From the NCBI RefSeq assembly GCF_018143015.1, contig NC_054754.1:27694830-27758829 (forward strand): a DNA stretch of 64,000 nucleotides, written 5' to 3'. Both the position numbers and the translations under genes were made by a program. The DNA comes from Lytechinus variegatus. Lineage: Eukaryota > Echinodermata > Echinoidea > Temnopleuroida > Toxopneustidae. The stretch's first letter is position 1. Each line of letters begins with the position of its first letter. A model generated the notes under the pieces. It was not told the origin of the DNA. It made no database searches and saw only the letters and a program-made list of their open reading frames with translations. Positions 1-13,100 of the stretch are shown here, in pieces.

Positions 1-990
1 AACTTACACCAAAAAATATACATGATTTTAGGCCAAAATGTATTCTGTATATTTCATTATTGAAAATGACATACAGTAATTTACTTAAAGAATGCCCATG
101 GATATTTCAATAATAGGGTGAGGGTGGTGAGGTGGTAATACCAAAACAAAATGCAAAGACAACAGTTTGTAGCAACTTTGGTTTGAGATATATGTTACCG
201 TCAGCTATAAAACATATCACAAGGAAGAATATTGACTATTGCAAGTGCTTTCACATTAACAAAAAGCAATGTGCAACTTGCTTAAATATTTGGCATGAAC
301 ATATTTCCATTTCAAACAAATGACTTGCAATGATATGAAATTTTCCCTTACATACATTTGTTAAACATTACATGTAATTGTAATAAGAAATATGATATTT
401 AAAGACATGGTTGAATTTCTTATATTCTCTGCAAAATAAATATTGTTGAAATTACACAAAGGAAGAGACGACAGATAATCAGCCAAAATAATTATGGAAA
501 GCATGGCACTGAACAAAATATCTACCTGCACCAAACCATGCAAATGATAAACTTATTGCCATGGGTGGGGAAGGGGGTTGATTTTTCATATCATAAAGCT
601 GCATTATTAAGAGCATTAAATTCAAACAGTAGATTCTGTTTCGAAGCGTTATTCAAATAGAAATTCATTCTAGTGTGGCCATAGCACTTCAAGGAACAGA
701 AAACCCAATTACACATTGATCATGAATGCATTATCATTCAGAATCGCATACATTCGTAATTCCGAAGCTTCGTTATTCGAAGGTTCAGATATTCCGAAGG
801 TTCGTTATTCCAAAGATATTCCAAACCCTTTTATGTTTTCGGATTAAGGAACATCAAGGTATAGGCAATTTACGTGTTTCGGAATTACGAAGTGTAACCA
901 TTCAGAATAACCAAGCATTTCAGGGTCTTCCAAGAACTGACCTAACAATAGGCCAATATCTTTGACTTTCAATGATCAAGTTGGACAAAA
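1..990. other. Intergenic flank downstream of TSC1
   Basis: AT-rich, no gene seen. Contains a small fold-back at about 745-905 whose ends read ACATTCGTAATTCCGAAG and CTTCG-type complements (TTCGGAATTACGAAGTGT), with several ATTCGAA/ATTCCGAA units between them. Confidence 0.4.
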
Positions 991-1593
991 TTAAAGGGGA
1001 ATCCAACCCAACTAAAAACTTGTTTTTATAAGGAAAAGAAAAATCAGACAAGTTGATAGGTGAAAGTTTGAACAATATTGGACAAACAACAAGAAAGTTA
1101 TGAATTTTTAAAAGTTGTAAATATTGGTAATCACTATACCCATGGAGACTTCAAATTGGCCGCATATGGGATGTCATAGTGATGTAAGGCAAGGACTACT
1201 CTTCCATGTACTCCAATACATAGTATGCCTAAAATGTCATTTTTCCCAAAAGTTTTATTTCAAATTATATTTTTCTTTCACGAGGACATACTACAATATA
1301 CTACCTGGGTTATATTTAAATTACTGCCCCAGGGGAATGGGTACTTAGGAGAAAACCACAATTCCCTGATAATAAAGTACATGGCCTATGGGAAATTTGT
1401 CCTTGCCCCTTGTCATAATTTACTTACCCAGTTGCCAATTTGAAATATACATAGTATTAGTGATCTCAATTTTAAAGCAGCTATAACTTTCTTATTGCTT
1501 GTCCGATTTCTTTCAAACTTTCACCATTCTGTTTAATTTATTTTTCTCCTTCCCAACATAACATGTTATGGCCAAGGCTGGATTCCCCTTTAA
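991..1593. mobile_element. Palindromic MITE-like element (TTAAAGGGGAATCC ends)
   Basis: Begins TTAAAGGGGAATCCAACCC and ends GGCTGGATTCCCCTTTAA. Subterminal parts are also inverted (AAGAAAGTTATG near 1091 against ATAACTTTCTTAT near 1483). No transposase is visible, so it is non-autonomous. Related in terminal design to copies at 19021 and 49110. Confidence 0.75.
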
Positions 1594-2836
1594 TATTGGG
1601 GCCCCAAAGAAAAACCTGGCTTGAGCCCGGACCGGAAGGTTAAGCAATAAAAAAAAAAAATGGGTCCTGGATCGGCCAGGAACTCGGGAGCACAGGACAA
1701 CACTGCCACTGCAGCGCCAAGAAGCCCGGCCTTGCTCAGTGCACACTAGCACTAGATCTAAATCACTTTCCCATCCCGCGATGTCGGCAAACAAATTTAA
1801 CCTAAATTTCTGTCCCAATCAATTCCAAATATCGATTTTCAACCACATAGAGCATAAGGAACGGCTTCATCTCAGCCTCAATCCTGATTTCATAGTTCGA
1901 ATTCTCAGATTTAGTGTCTCAGTCCGTCATATATTTGTGCTGAAACACAAAGACAACAAACACATTGCTGCCCTGCACGTTCATTTTGCGAAATCAAAGA
2001 ATTTAAACGAAGACATCGAGATCGAAGCCAAAATAATGCCGTTGAGGATGCTTGATGTGGCTGAAATTTATGCTAAGGATCAATTAAGTTAAATTATGTG
2101 GGAAAATACATGAGCTCAGTTCACGCATGGAGGTAAAAGGTCATATCATCTTACTGTTTATTTGGTATTATAATTTGATATTTTCTGTTTTAGCTTTCAT
2201 CCGGACCGGCTTGACCCGGAGGGAATCCCCCCAACTCGCCGGTCTCTGAGTTCCGGCCCGGCTCCCAGCATGTTGTCTTGTACTTTCTTTTTATATTGTA
2301 AATTTCTGTGTCAATTACCTTAAGGATTTTTTTTTCAAGTTTCATTATTAAAAGCCCTGTCATATCCTTCTGTGCGAGTCTTGTAGGTGAGTTGTGGCAA
2401 TCACTCACAACTCCTGCTGACAAATGCGTGCGAGATACTGTCAATACCAGCCATCTGTTGTTAGAAAATATAATCACCTGCAAGTCACACACAAGGCTTG
2501 CATTGGAGATGTGACAGAGTCTTTATTTTTTTCATTATTTACCACTAATTAAAAAATATCCTACCCCCCACCCCTGCCACCCAGGTTACCTCATTCCAAC
2601 TTATGAAATGTGTATGTAGATTAAATACTTTAGTCCTTATTAAGATCACATATTTAGTTAAACAAAGGTACACCAAAGAACACAAGCATGATGTAGAAAT
2701 AAAGTTTTAGCACACATCAGCGATAGATTTTGGTTTAGTTGCAGATTCACAATTTTGTCAGATTATTATTTAAGTAGGCTCTCAAGAGTGCTCATGAGGA
2801 AACATAGGGACCTCACTTCACTCTGAGCAATTATAG
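1594..2836. other. Intergenic, GC-rich patches and one unassigned 117-codon frame
   Basis: Two GC-rich patches (about 1600-1740 and 2195-2270) share a CCGGACCGG core and flank an open frame at 1739-2092 on the plus strand, whose product I do not recognise. The rest is AT-rich with nothing recognised. Confidence 0.35.
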
Positions 2837-2842
2837 TTTATT
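2837..2842 (-). terminator. TSC1: Candidate TSC1 poly(A) signal
   Basis: AATAAA on the minus strand (TTTATT in the given strand), about 420 bases after the stop codon and the first exact hexamer I see downstream. No cDNA evidence is available. Confidence 0.3.
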
Positions 2843-3259
2843 TTTTGAATTATCAATAATTCTTATTTCAATTTAAGTGGTTTTAGGCATGATTACACCC
2901 CCTCTTCTAAAAGAAGATAAGGACATATGAATGTGAAACACTATACAAACAAATAATGTGGGAACTACTCTGCTAGGAATTCAATTCCATATAACTCCAG
3001 GATGAGTTTGGCGTAAATCAGAGCTAAAGATTTGTATAAATACGTCAGAAAATTGAGACCAAAAGAGGTATTTATCAGCGTTCTTGCTTCCCTTACCCAG
3101 CCTAGTCTATATTCAAAGGATGTGACACAAAAATAATTTTTATAGCAGATAGAAAACTTCACCCACATGGTGATGTGATCATCACTCCAGTGGCACATTT
3201 CATTCAGATAGAGTTGCTTTTGCATCACAAAGTCAATCACATTAATTCTGTTGATTCTG

Positions 3260-4144
3260 TCACCAATGAGATAATCCATGCTCTTCCACACTTGCATCCA
3301 ATTCCAAGTGTGACGCTATACCCTGGCTACCAACTCCACACCCGATATCATCAACAATGGCAGTTCTCTCTGAAATAGCTTTCCTCTCTTCTTGATTTGA
3401 AGGGCTCCCATTGTTATCCTCACTTCCCTTTGAAGACAGTCCACGGGGGCTACCAGTCAAACTGCCAGCAGGATGCTGCGATAGTTTGTCGAATTCAGGA
3501 CAGGAATGACAACTGTTGGAGGCTACAGCCGATGCCCTGTCCTTGAGGGATCTCTCATGAGATGCATTCCCTTGCGGAGCATTGGGAGCTAAGTTTGAAG
3601 GGGCACTGGACACGGAGTGCACCCGCTGAAAAGGAGAAGCTTCACTGAATCGAATGGCAGAACTCTGCATCTTGTTCGTTTTCCCATTAACAGGACCTTC
3701 CTTCGATCGCGACTTTACCAATGGTTGTGTCAAGAGCTCTCCTGCACAGGGACTAGGTGTCTTTGACCCTTCCTGCGTTGCTTGTTGAACCTGCTTAGGA
3801 GTGGGAGTGGAAGTCTTACGCGATGTCCTTACATTTGCAAATGCTGCAGCTTCCCCCTCATCTCCTAATGGGGTTCTCCTCTCGGCAGGATCGGGTCTAC
3901 TCTTCTGAGATCCTGTGCTGCCGCTGCGATTGAACATCTTCTGCGGACTGTTGGATCTACTGCGGGAAATCCCGGAACTGGAGGTGGAGTCTTCCAGCTG
4001 AGCTCCATCTGGGTTGGAACGATGTTGGGCGTGGTCACGGTGACGGGAGTTGCACTGTTCACTGCGGTGTTTGTTGGGTTTAAGAAGCTCCCCTTCTAGA
4101 CGCTGTGTAACTTTCTTCAAGGAATTGTATTTTGCTTCCATTGC
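3260..4144 (-). CDS. TSC1: TSC1 last coding exon (end of coiled coil and Ser-rich tail)
   Basis: Residues 1139-1432, stop TGA at 3262-3260. [20 protein letters not shown] aligns with human ESRYEAQKRITQVFELEI, the segment that in human hamartin contacts TBC1D7. The remaining 270 residues are Ser/Pro/Lys-rich and predicted disordered ([37 protein letters not shown]), longer than the human tail. The acceptor TGTGTCACCAG is followed directly by GCAATG. Confidence 0.92.
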   Translation of the reverse strand, partial: AMEAKYNSLKKVTQRLEGELLKPNKHRSEQCNSRHRDHAQHRSNPDGAQLEDSTSSSGISRSRSNSPQKMFNRSGSTGSQKSRPDPAERRTPLGDEGEAAAFANVRTSRKTSTPTPKQVQQATQEGSKTPSPCAGELLTQPLVKSRSKEGPVNGKTNKMQSSAIRFSEASPFQRVHSVSSAPSNLAPNAPQGNASHERSLKDRASAVASNSCHSCPEFDKLSQHPAGSLTGSPRGLSSKGSEDNNGSPSNQEERKAISERTAIVDDIGCGVGSQGIASHLELDASVEEHGLSHW

Positions 4145-7100
4145 CTGGTGACACAAGAGATTAAAATCAAAGTCATATACTAGAAGGGACTATCTTTTTT
4201 TCTAGATTGGGGTAATCGTGAAAATTTGGGGGCTATTTTTAAGGGATAAACGCAATTATGCAGTAAAAGCAAGTATCATTTTTCAACCATAGTTAGAATA
4301 TTAATATTCTTCATCTTGAATATATGTTTTTGACAGATCTTGGGTGACTATAGACAGAACAATTGTGCCAAAGCATGCATTTTGGGGGATTTTAGGGGTG
4401 ATTTGGGACTGACATGAGGGCAAAATCACCCGTTGCCCTCATCCAGGTTCTAAATAACATGACCTTGTTCCTTCTAATTGGCAAAATGTATAAGATATGT
4501 GATCAGCCACTCCAAAACCAATAACTCACCAGGGAAAGTCCTCTGTACATAGCCAAAATAGTCATTTGGTCTTCAAATTGTAAAAAATCAACAATTTGCT
4601 CATCTGAAAAATTAATTCTTCTTCTTCATACTGTTCACATTTGAAGTTGTAAAGTAAAAAAAAAAAGATACAAAAATTTCTTCAATGCCACCTTTTTATG
4701 ACAGCTGGGAAATATCACAGAGATTGCACAATGTGCATATTATTTTATGCTTGAGCAAATCCCGTTTTTTAAACTTTGTTTTCTCCTTATTCTTTGCATC
4801 CCTCACTGAATTTCTCTTAAGCCAGGATTACAACAGTACCGATTTCTCCTGAATAAATTCCAACTGATTCTACCCAAATATGGCCTGATTAGGATGGTTT
4901 CGGTGTATTTGGAACTTATTCGCCTCTCATTTGGGAAGCTCCCCGAATAGAGACAAATGGGTCAAAAATAGGTCCCAATTCAGCACAGAATCGCCAACGG
5001 ACCGAATCAATTTTGGCCATCCTGAATAAAGCCGTATGCCACCCAAATAGTGCCCAGAATTGAGCCAAATGTGACCCAATCGCTCCGACTTCAGCTGGAT
5101 GACGACCCAAATGTTGACCCGAATTGGAACGAATATGGCCAAATACCTCCCCTAATCCAATCGAATGACCTCCGAATACATCCCAAATGTGGCACAAATT
5201 AAATTGGCTGTGGTCAAATTCAGGAGTATTTTGGACGGTATTTGCCTGGTTTTGAATATTTCAAATCAAGTTGAATTCCTCCACAAATGTTCCCGAATCC
5301 CTCCCAAATTTTCTTGCATTTGTGGAGGGAGAACAGATTACTGCCGAATACGTGAATTCGGTTCTGGTGTAACCCTAACTTTACATGCAATCAAGTACTT
5401 GTGTGGGTTATCGTTTATCAATTTTGACAAGTTATGCTCGGTTGGCACTTGCACACATTGTGGTGTCCACATTGCCCTGCATTGATATGTGCCAGTGCAG
5501 GACACTTCCTGGCACGACTTAGCTATACCAGTTCACGCATTGTTCGGACACGTTCACGACATGTTTGCGCATAGTTTATGCACTGTCCTGACGTTCTTTC
5601 AAAAGATATTCTTGACACCCTATTCTGTGACGTATCTAGCGCAAAATTAAATATTCCAACGTTCTGGTTTGACACCTTCTACGTTCATTGATTAGGACGA
5701 CTTACACTGATCTCATGGTCTACACTCACAATTATGCGCATATCATTCACGAATGATGCGTGAAGTATGCTTAGCCTGTGCGCAAAGTATGCCTGGCCCT
5801 GTGCTAAATAAGTGCCACTACCCCGGTTGGATGTGCGTACTATTTCTTTTTCAATGCCACACAGTGGTACGCAGTGGCATGCCTAGGTTACGCATAGTTC
5901 ACAAATTTGTGATGCGTGCCAAAATAATTTTGGCACGCACTGCCACACACCAATCCCCAAGCTGGCACACATGAGTGCGTGCCCATACACAAACCATGGA
6001 GCTACTACGCGGGGACCACAATGCGTGCAAGTGTCAACCGGGCTTTATCTTTTTATACCTTGGGGTTTGCTTTTTCAAGCTCAATCAAAATATTTTTAAA
6101 AATCATTATGGAGGACTTATTGTTGATTTTGAGGTGGCAGGTGACATAAAAAAATGAGTATTGTTAAGTTGCAATAGCAAGACTACTTTTTAATCCATTA
6201 AAACTCTTCATAAGTTGAGGCCCAGCCAGAAAATTACCTCAATCTTTCCATTTGATAAACTCTTCACACTCTCAAGGTATCTCTTCTGCTCTGCTATTGA
6301 TCGGTCCTGTTTTAAAAATTAAAAAGTACACATGAAAAACTAAAGAGGAATAAACTTTAAAAATATTCAATATGATAAATTACTCACCCATGAATATAGT
6401 AATTTTCCAATACATTCATAATTACCTTGTGTTATATTTCTCCTCAAATGTTCATCAGAGTATATATGTTTTGTAAGTTTTGAATTGATTAGCATTTTTG
6501 TTTCAAACAAATATTGGCAGATGTGAATGAGGTTCCCATGATATTCAATTCAATTTATAACATTTAGTACCGATAACAGGGACAATACCTGGATGCTCGC
6601 AAATAATCTTGAGGCCTTCATTTAAAATACATTGCACAAATAATGTGAAATAAATTATACAATTATAGCTAAACTTTGTATTATGGGGAACAGATTTCAG
6701 TTTGTATATTCATTGATGTTGTAATATCGTTTATAATACAGAATTGTTCTGCTACAATCAAATTCTCATCAACTTGTGTAGCGGGACCATGCTGCTAGAT
6801 CAGCTAGTGATCATAGTCCTGCAGTGTTTGAATAAGGGTAATTAGTGATAAATGCCACATTTATGACATCGGTGTTTATTAATGACAACACTCCTTAACA
6901 ATCATATGCGACTAAGTGACCAAAATGTGATGGGAGAATGTTCTTTGCTTGCTGATAAATAATAAATGCATTTTGAACTATGTTTAAAGTCACAACTTCA
7001 CAAAATAACTGAGTTGTACCATACTTAACACTTTACACTTAACATCTGGTAAATTTACACTTACCATATCCAATTTTGCGTTAATATGTGAGGTTTTAAG

Positions 7101-10100
7101 GGATTGAATTTAGTTTCCATGCCGTCATAACTTTTGAATGATAAAAAATTTCCATTTTTATTTCTGATCACCTCTCTCCGCTGATTATTCATGTGACATT
7201 TTATTATGGAATTTTATGGATGTTTGTATCTTTTTAAAAATATGAATTGTGAGCAAATTCAGCCTCTGGTTGGTAGATACGACTTGAAGTAAACCATGAA
7301 TAACAATAAAATGAGCAATTGTTTGTTTATTCAATAAGGGGTAGCCCATTCAACATCAGTTGATCTCCCATGGGGCCCCTATACATACCCTTTGAATGAG
7401 GAGGGCGTCTATCTCAATGATCCTAGCTTTGGCCGCTTCAAGCTGTATGCTCTTCTGTCTCGCAGCATCATGACAGTCTATATAGACATTATTTTCAAAA
7501 TATTTGTATATAAAGAGCATTGTCAACAATATAAATAAAATGAAAATCATCAAAGCATCTTCCCAATCTATATGGTAAATCATTCTCAAACTATTCATAG
7601 GAAGAGAGAACTGTCAACAAATCAACGAAATAAAATATGATCACAGCATCTTCACAATTCAATATGGTAAATCATATTTAAAACAGAAAATATCACGTGT
7701 ACTAATTTAAACAATGCTTTCTGCAGTCACTCCAGTCAACAATTACTCTCCTATGAACATGGATGGGGGATAGGTTAAGAGTTTATTTCCATGGTTAAGA
7801 TACACAAATACTAGTAGACTAAGGTAGAAGCTCAGGGGGAAGATAAGTTTAAATCAAACCACTGGCTCGTTCATAAAACCTGCATCAATAACAAATTTGC
7901 AATAACAGGTAAAATCTACAGAAATCCTTCAATATGTTTGGCTGATAGTAAGTTTGTTATAGAAATTGTGCCTTTGTTATCATAATAAGTCTATATGAAA
8001 TGGGGGCCCAGAGTTAAAGAGTGTGTTTACTGCCGGTAAACTGCCAATTCGTATAGTGCCAACTCGTCCAATCATCATATGGTCTACCTTCATTCTAATG
8101 CCAGTCTGTCCATCAACATTTCGTCTAACAGCCATTTCGTCTAACAACCAATTGGTCCAATAATCACTTGGTCTAATCACAAGTTCATCTATGACCATTT
8201 CGTCCCAAAACCAGTTGTTCGAATGCATTTCATTCATTTTGCCCAATTAACACCTATTCAATTAGACCAACTGGCATATGGACTAAATGGCTATATTGGA
8301 CAAACTGGTTTCAGGGGTGTGAGTGGTCACAAATAAAAAGATCTGAAAAAAGCTGAAGAGTATTGAAAAGGTCTGAAATAGAAGAGCTCCCATACTTTTT
8401 GTACAGAGGAAAGTCAAATATAAGCTGAAATTCAGCTGAAAATCAAAACAAAAAAATCTGAACTCTCACACCCCTGTGGTTATTGGCTTGAGGTCTTTCT
8501 TTGGCCTTACTCACACTAACTTCCCTTTGTGTCTGCCTACTCCTTTTCTTTCATCCCCTTCATTAACCGGATTGGTCATCTCTTCTCACTAATGCCCCTT
8601 TTGTCTCCTTGTTCCAGTGTTGCTGTTGAATGTCTGTGGTCTATATTATGGTTGTTCCACCTTATATGTTTGTCATTTTGCCTCCGAAGAAGATTCTGCT
8701 AGGATCGAAAGCTTAGGCCCCTTTTGACTCTCTTATTTACTCCATTGGCTCTTTTTTTAGATAAGCAGTTTACAGCAGCTTCTTTTTGCCATTGAAATGA
8801 TGAGTGGGCGAAATGGCAATTAGACCATGTGGATAGCGGACGAACTGATGATAGACCAAATAATAGTAGACGATTGGTAATTGGACGAATTTGCATTACA
8901 TGAATTGGAAATAAACCTATACTGCTCACCAGCTAATTCTTTCTTGAGACACTCCCTTCTCTTGTCCTCTTCCTCTACCAGTGCCTTGCTTAGTTTACTC
9001 TCTTCTATCTTTTCCTTGTACTTAGTATTAGTCTCTCCCAACAGGAGTATCTCCTTATTCAGACGTTTGATCTGGAATAGACAATAGTCAGGCAACATGC
9101 ACAGTATCATATCACATATCTGTATGCATTATAAACTCCTGGGGGTCGTAACACAAAGGTCAGCATTGATCGTAGAACATTTTTTCTACGATTGATTGCT
9201 CAGACTACAATAGATAGATAGATAAAATGGTATTTATTAAAATTCTCCACATATTGCAGTTAACAAACTGAATTGCATGTGAATTACAAAGCTAAAAATA
9301 CAAGTATACATTTCATTGAATACATTTTACAATACAATGTTCAAGTATGTATGTAGACAAAATACAGTATACTGTATACCATTGATCTTATGATACAAAA
9401 ACTATTCAAATTACATTCATGCATAACTGTGTGTTGTCAGGATCAAGAAGGATCTCTGGAAAGATGAAGGTAAGGAAAGAGTACAGGGTTAGAAAATTTA
9501 GGTAGAAAAAAAAGAAGATAAAAAAAACATTAGGAAGGGTAAGATTGACCCTGGCAAGAACATGTAACATATACATAAAAAAGATGTACAATCAAAATCA
9601 GGCATACGATCAATTGCAAACCTTTGTGTCATGGGATCCTGGTGGGTGTTTTATAAAGCTGTTCGTAAGTAAAGAGCAACTTTAAGAACTACTGGTGAAC
9701 CTTTCTTGCGCGCTAAATAATCACCAATTAACATTTAATGGTGAATATAATTTACCGTAAGAAAGGATAACCAGTCGTTCTTAGTCACCCTTAACTTACG
9801 AACAGATCTATGAAACTGCCCCCCCCCCCAGGATCCTAGGGATCCCCAAACAGGCAAAATATTAATCTACTTGGTGGGGGGGGGGCTACTTTCTACAATG
9901 CGTAATTCTACCACACTGGAGAAGCTTTAACATTACAATGAATAGAGACTTTCCAGGGGTCTTTGAACATTTTGTGTTGATATCATCCAGAGCCCCTGTT
10001 TAATTTGTTCTCTGCCCCCAAAGCTATATGTCTGTCTGTTGTCACAAAGGGGAGAAAAAATATATTTTTAGATAGCATATCACAGCTCCTACAGCTGTTT

Positions 10101-13100
10101 TCTGGGTTCGTGCAGCAGTGATTACTCAAACATGAGTGTCCTCTGCCGAAGATAAGGACAGTGGTGTACTGTGTCTTTCACCATTTTTTGTACAAAAATT
10201 TTTTAATCATTTTTTGAAAAGATACAAGATAATCAGGGTTTATTAGCACATTTTTAAAAATCTTGGCTACAAATTTAAAACAAGTCCCGGATATAGCAAA
10301 CAAAATTTGGAGAAGTTTTAAAATTGCAGTGAATAGAGATTTTCCAGTGTGGTCTTTTTACGTTAACAAATGATTAGCTGAGATCGGCTGTCATGTGATT
10401 CACTCTTTTAATCCATCACTCATAATTTTTCTTCTGAAAAGCTACACTAGTTTACAGTCCTCCTTCTCTCTATCTGTTACATTTATGTGCATAGCATAGA
10501 ACAAATCTCTTACCCCACCTCTCCCACTCTCCCTCCACTCCTTCTCCCCCTCTCTCTCTCTACTCATCGTATCTGAACACAACATAGGCTTTGATGCACC
10601 ATTTCAGGAGCACGTTCTATTATAACAAAATTGTTGTTACAGTTCAAAGCTACTGAAATCATTCAATTTGATTAGTTGATAGTAAAATTGGGCATTTGTT
10701 TTTACAAAGTCTTGATAGAATGTGCCCCAGAACGAGGCCTTGCAAAACCTACCTCATCTTTCAAGTGTTTATTGGTAGCTATATCAGCTCTAGTACTGGC
10801 CAATTCTTGTTCTATGTCAAATAACGATGAATTTGAAACCTTGAGGTCCTGTATTCAAACACAAACATGAAAATCAGCAATTATAGTACAAACTCTTTTT
10901 ACTTAACTGTTGATTTATTTCTGCCAATATTGCAATTTACAAACAAATGGCATACAATTTACAAACAAATGGCATACAATTTGTTTCCTTTATCTACTTT
11001 TGCCTCTATGAAACATAGCAAGAATTCACCTTATATTATTTCACACTGCACTTTTAAATGCAAGCTCCAATAAGGTTCTCAATTTACACAACAAAATTCA
11101 GAACACATTCAAATCAGAAACATAACTTTCCTCCACATATTTTTTTCAGAAATATTAATTTTGAGACTTTTAGAAATCAAAATAACGTTAAGCTACTGAG
11201 GCACAATAGCTTTGTTGGTATAGTGGTGGCCTTGTAATTCTGATGACCGGGGTTCAAAATCAAGTCGGTGCACTAGTGGCCTTTCATTTGGTATTAATCC
11301 CCCATTTCCAGGTCCCATGGAGAGGACCTTAAGCCATTGGTCCTCTGGTTGCTCACTTAAAAAGGATTTAAACTTTCTTTGAGAGCTAGTGGGTAAATTG
11401 ACCACCATCTACCTCATTTATAAAAAAAGCTGCACAGATGACATTATAATAATAATGAATAATGGATTAACATACTTTTAAAAAATATGCATAAGCAAAG
11501 AGTATATCTGACTGAAAGGGAAAACACTCCATAATCAAATAGATGAACGAAGTATACACTGCTAAGAAAAGAAATTTTAACTGATTAATATGTGAACATA
11601 CATGTATCATCATGTCATTGTAGGAACGCCCTTAGCACATACTTTGTGCACATTGCATGCGCGCATAAGGGCATTTCTGCACCGATGAGGTGTGCGGTAG
11701 TGTGGTGAAAGGGCGTTCCTGCACCAACACGACAATAAAATGAAAAGTGAAAGCAGAGTACATACCTTTTTCACTTTATCAACCTCTAGTCTATGTGTGA
11801 CAAGAAGCTTGTTCAGTTCTTCTTTGCATTCTGTCAAGTGCACTTTCTCAGCCTCCAATTTTCTTTCAAGAAAAATCATTATAAAAAAAAGAAATCAGAC
11901 ATCTTACAAGCAGAGCTGCCAACCTGAAAAAGAACATTTCAGTATTTTTAAAGTTGAAAATCAGTATTATGGTGAGGAAATCAGTATAAAAAATACCATA
12001 GGACAACACATAAAGCTGAAAGTTTAGAAATCAGTATTTTACATTAAACTATCAATATTTTTCTCCCTTTTCAGTACTAAATACTGAAAATCAGTACTAC
12101 TTGGCAGCTCTGTACAAGCAATCACTTAAAAGGGTGAGGGATCAGACATACCCAACATAATGTATTCATTCACTGACATCTATCTCAGGGCTTGACCAAT
12201 TAGTTTAGGACTTCTTCTAGTTAATTTATACACTAAACTCCTCATTTTAGAGATAAATTAGTATTGTACAATGCCTACTTAGCTTGCTGTACGTGAGCAA
12301 ATGGGAGGTTGAACGTCAAACATTTGTACCATTGCACACAAGACGTACCATCCAAAATGTACCATTGCACGGCTTTATAAGGTGACGTCACAATACGATT
12401 TAATTCATTGCGCTCAGTAAAAACAAAGGCGCCACACACGTGGCTAAATGCACAATGCTGCCCAAGGTCATGTGCGCTTGTGGGATTTTGCTTTTTGCTT
12501 TCAATATTTTTGCTCCCTTTTCATAGATGACTGCAGGGAAATACTCGTTTTGTTCATATTTTCACTAGATTCCGAGGCGTTGTACAACACTTATAGTGAA
12601 TATTCTTATTCGTGCCAGATTTCTCATTCGGTAAAAGAAATAGATGCTTTATTCAACTCAGCTAACGCCTCGTTGAATAGAGCATCTTTCTTTCACCCCA
12701 TGTGAATTTTTGCACCATCACACTCATGCCTATTCGCTATTTGTATAATGATGGTCTAAATAGGGTAACACAACATTATCTCCTGTGACATTTGCTCTGG
12801 TCTTAATACCTCAGAGGGGATTGTAATAAGAGTTTTTGGTTCAGAATAATGTTAAGATAAGGATTAGGGTTTATTTAGTGTTGGAGGATAGATTTCATGT
12901 TTGGTTTAACCTGTGAATTTTCCATCGGAGCAATTGTCAGTGAAGCAAATGTCACGGAACCCTAAATAAACCGGGCACCTTAGGTTTTAAAGAACAGCTA
13001 ATATAGAATCAGATTCTGTAAACAGAATAACAAACCCAGGAGGGCTTTTAAACATCCCATGGTATGCCACATCTTAGGCCAATTTCATACATGTATTAAA

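Noticed and set aside
2965..3297. 110-codon minus-strand frame overlapping the TSC1 end
   Set aside because: A different frame in the 3' UTR and last exon; no similarity.
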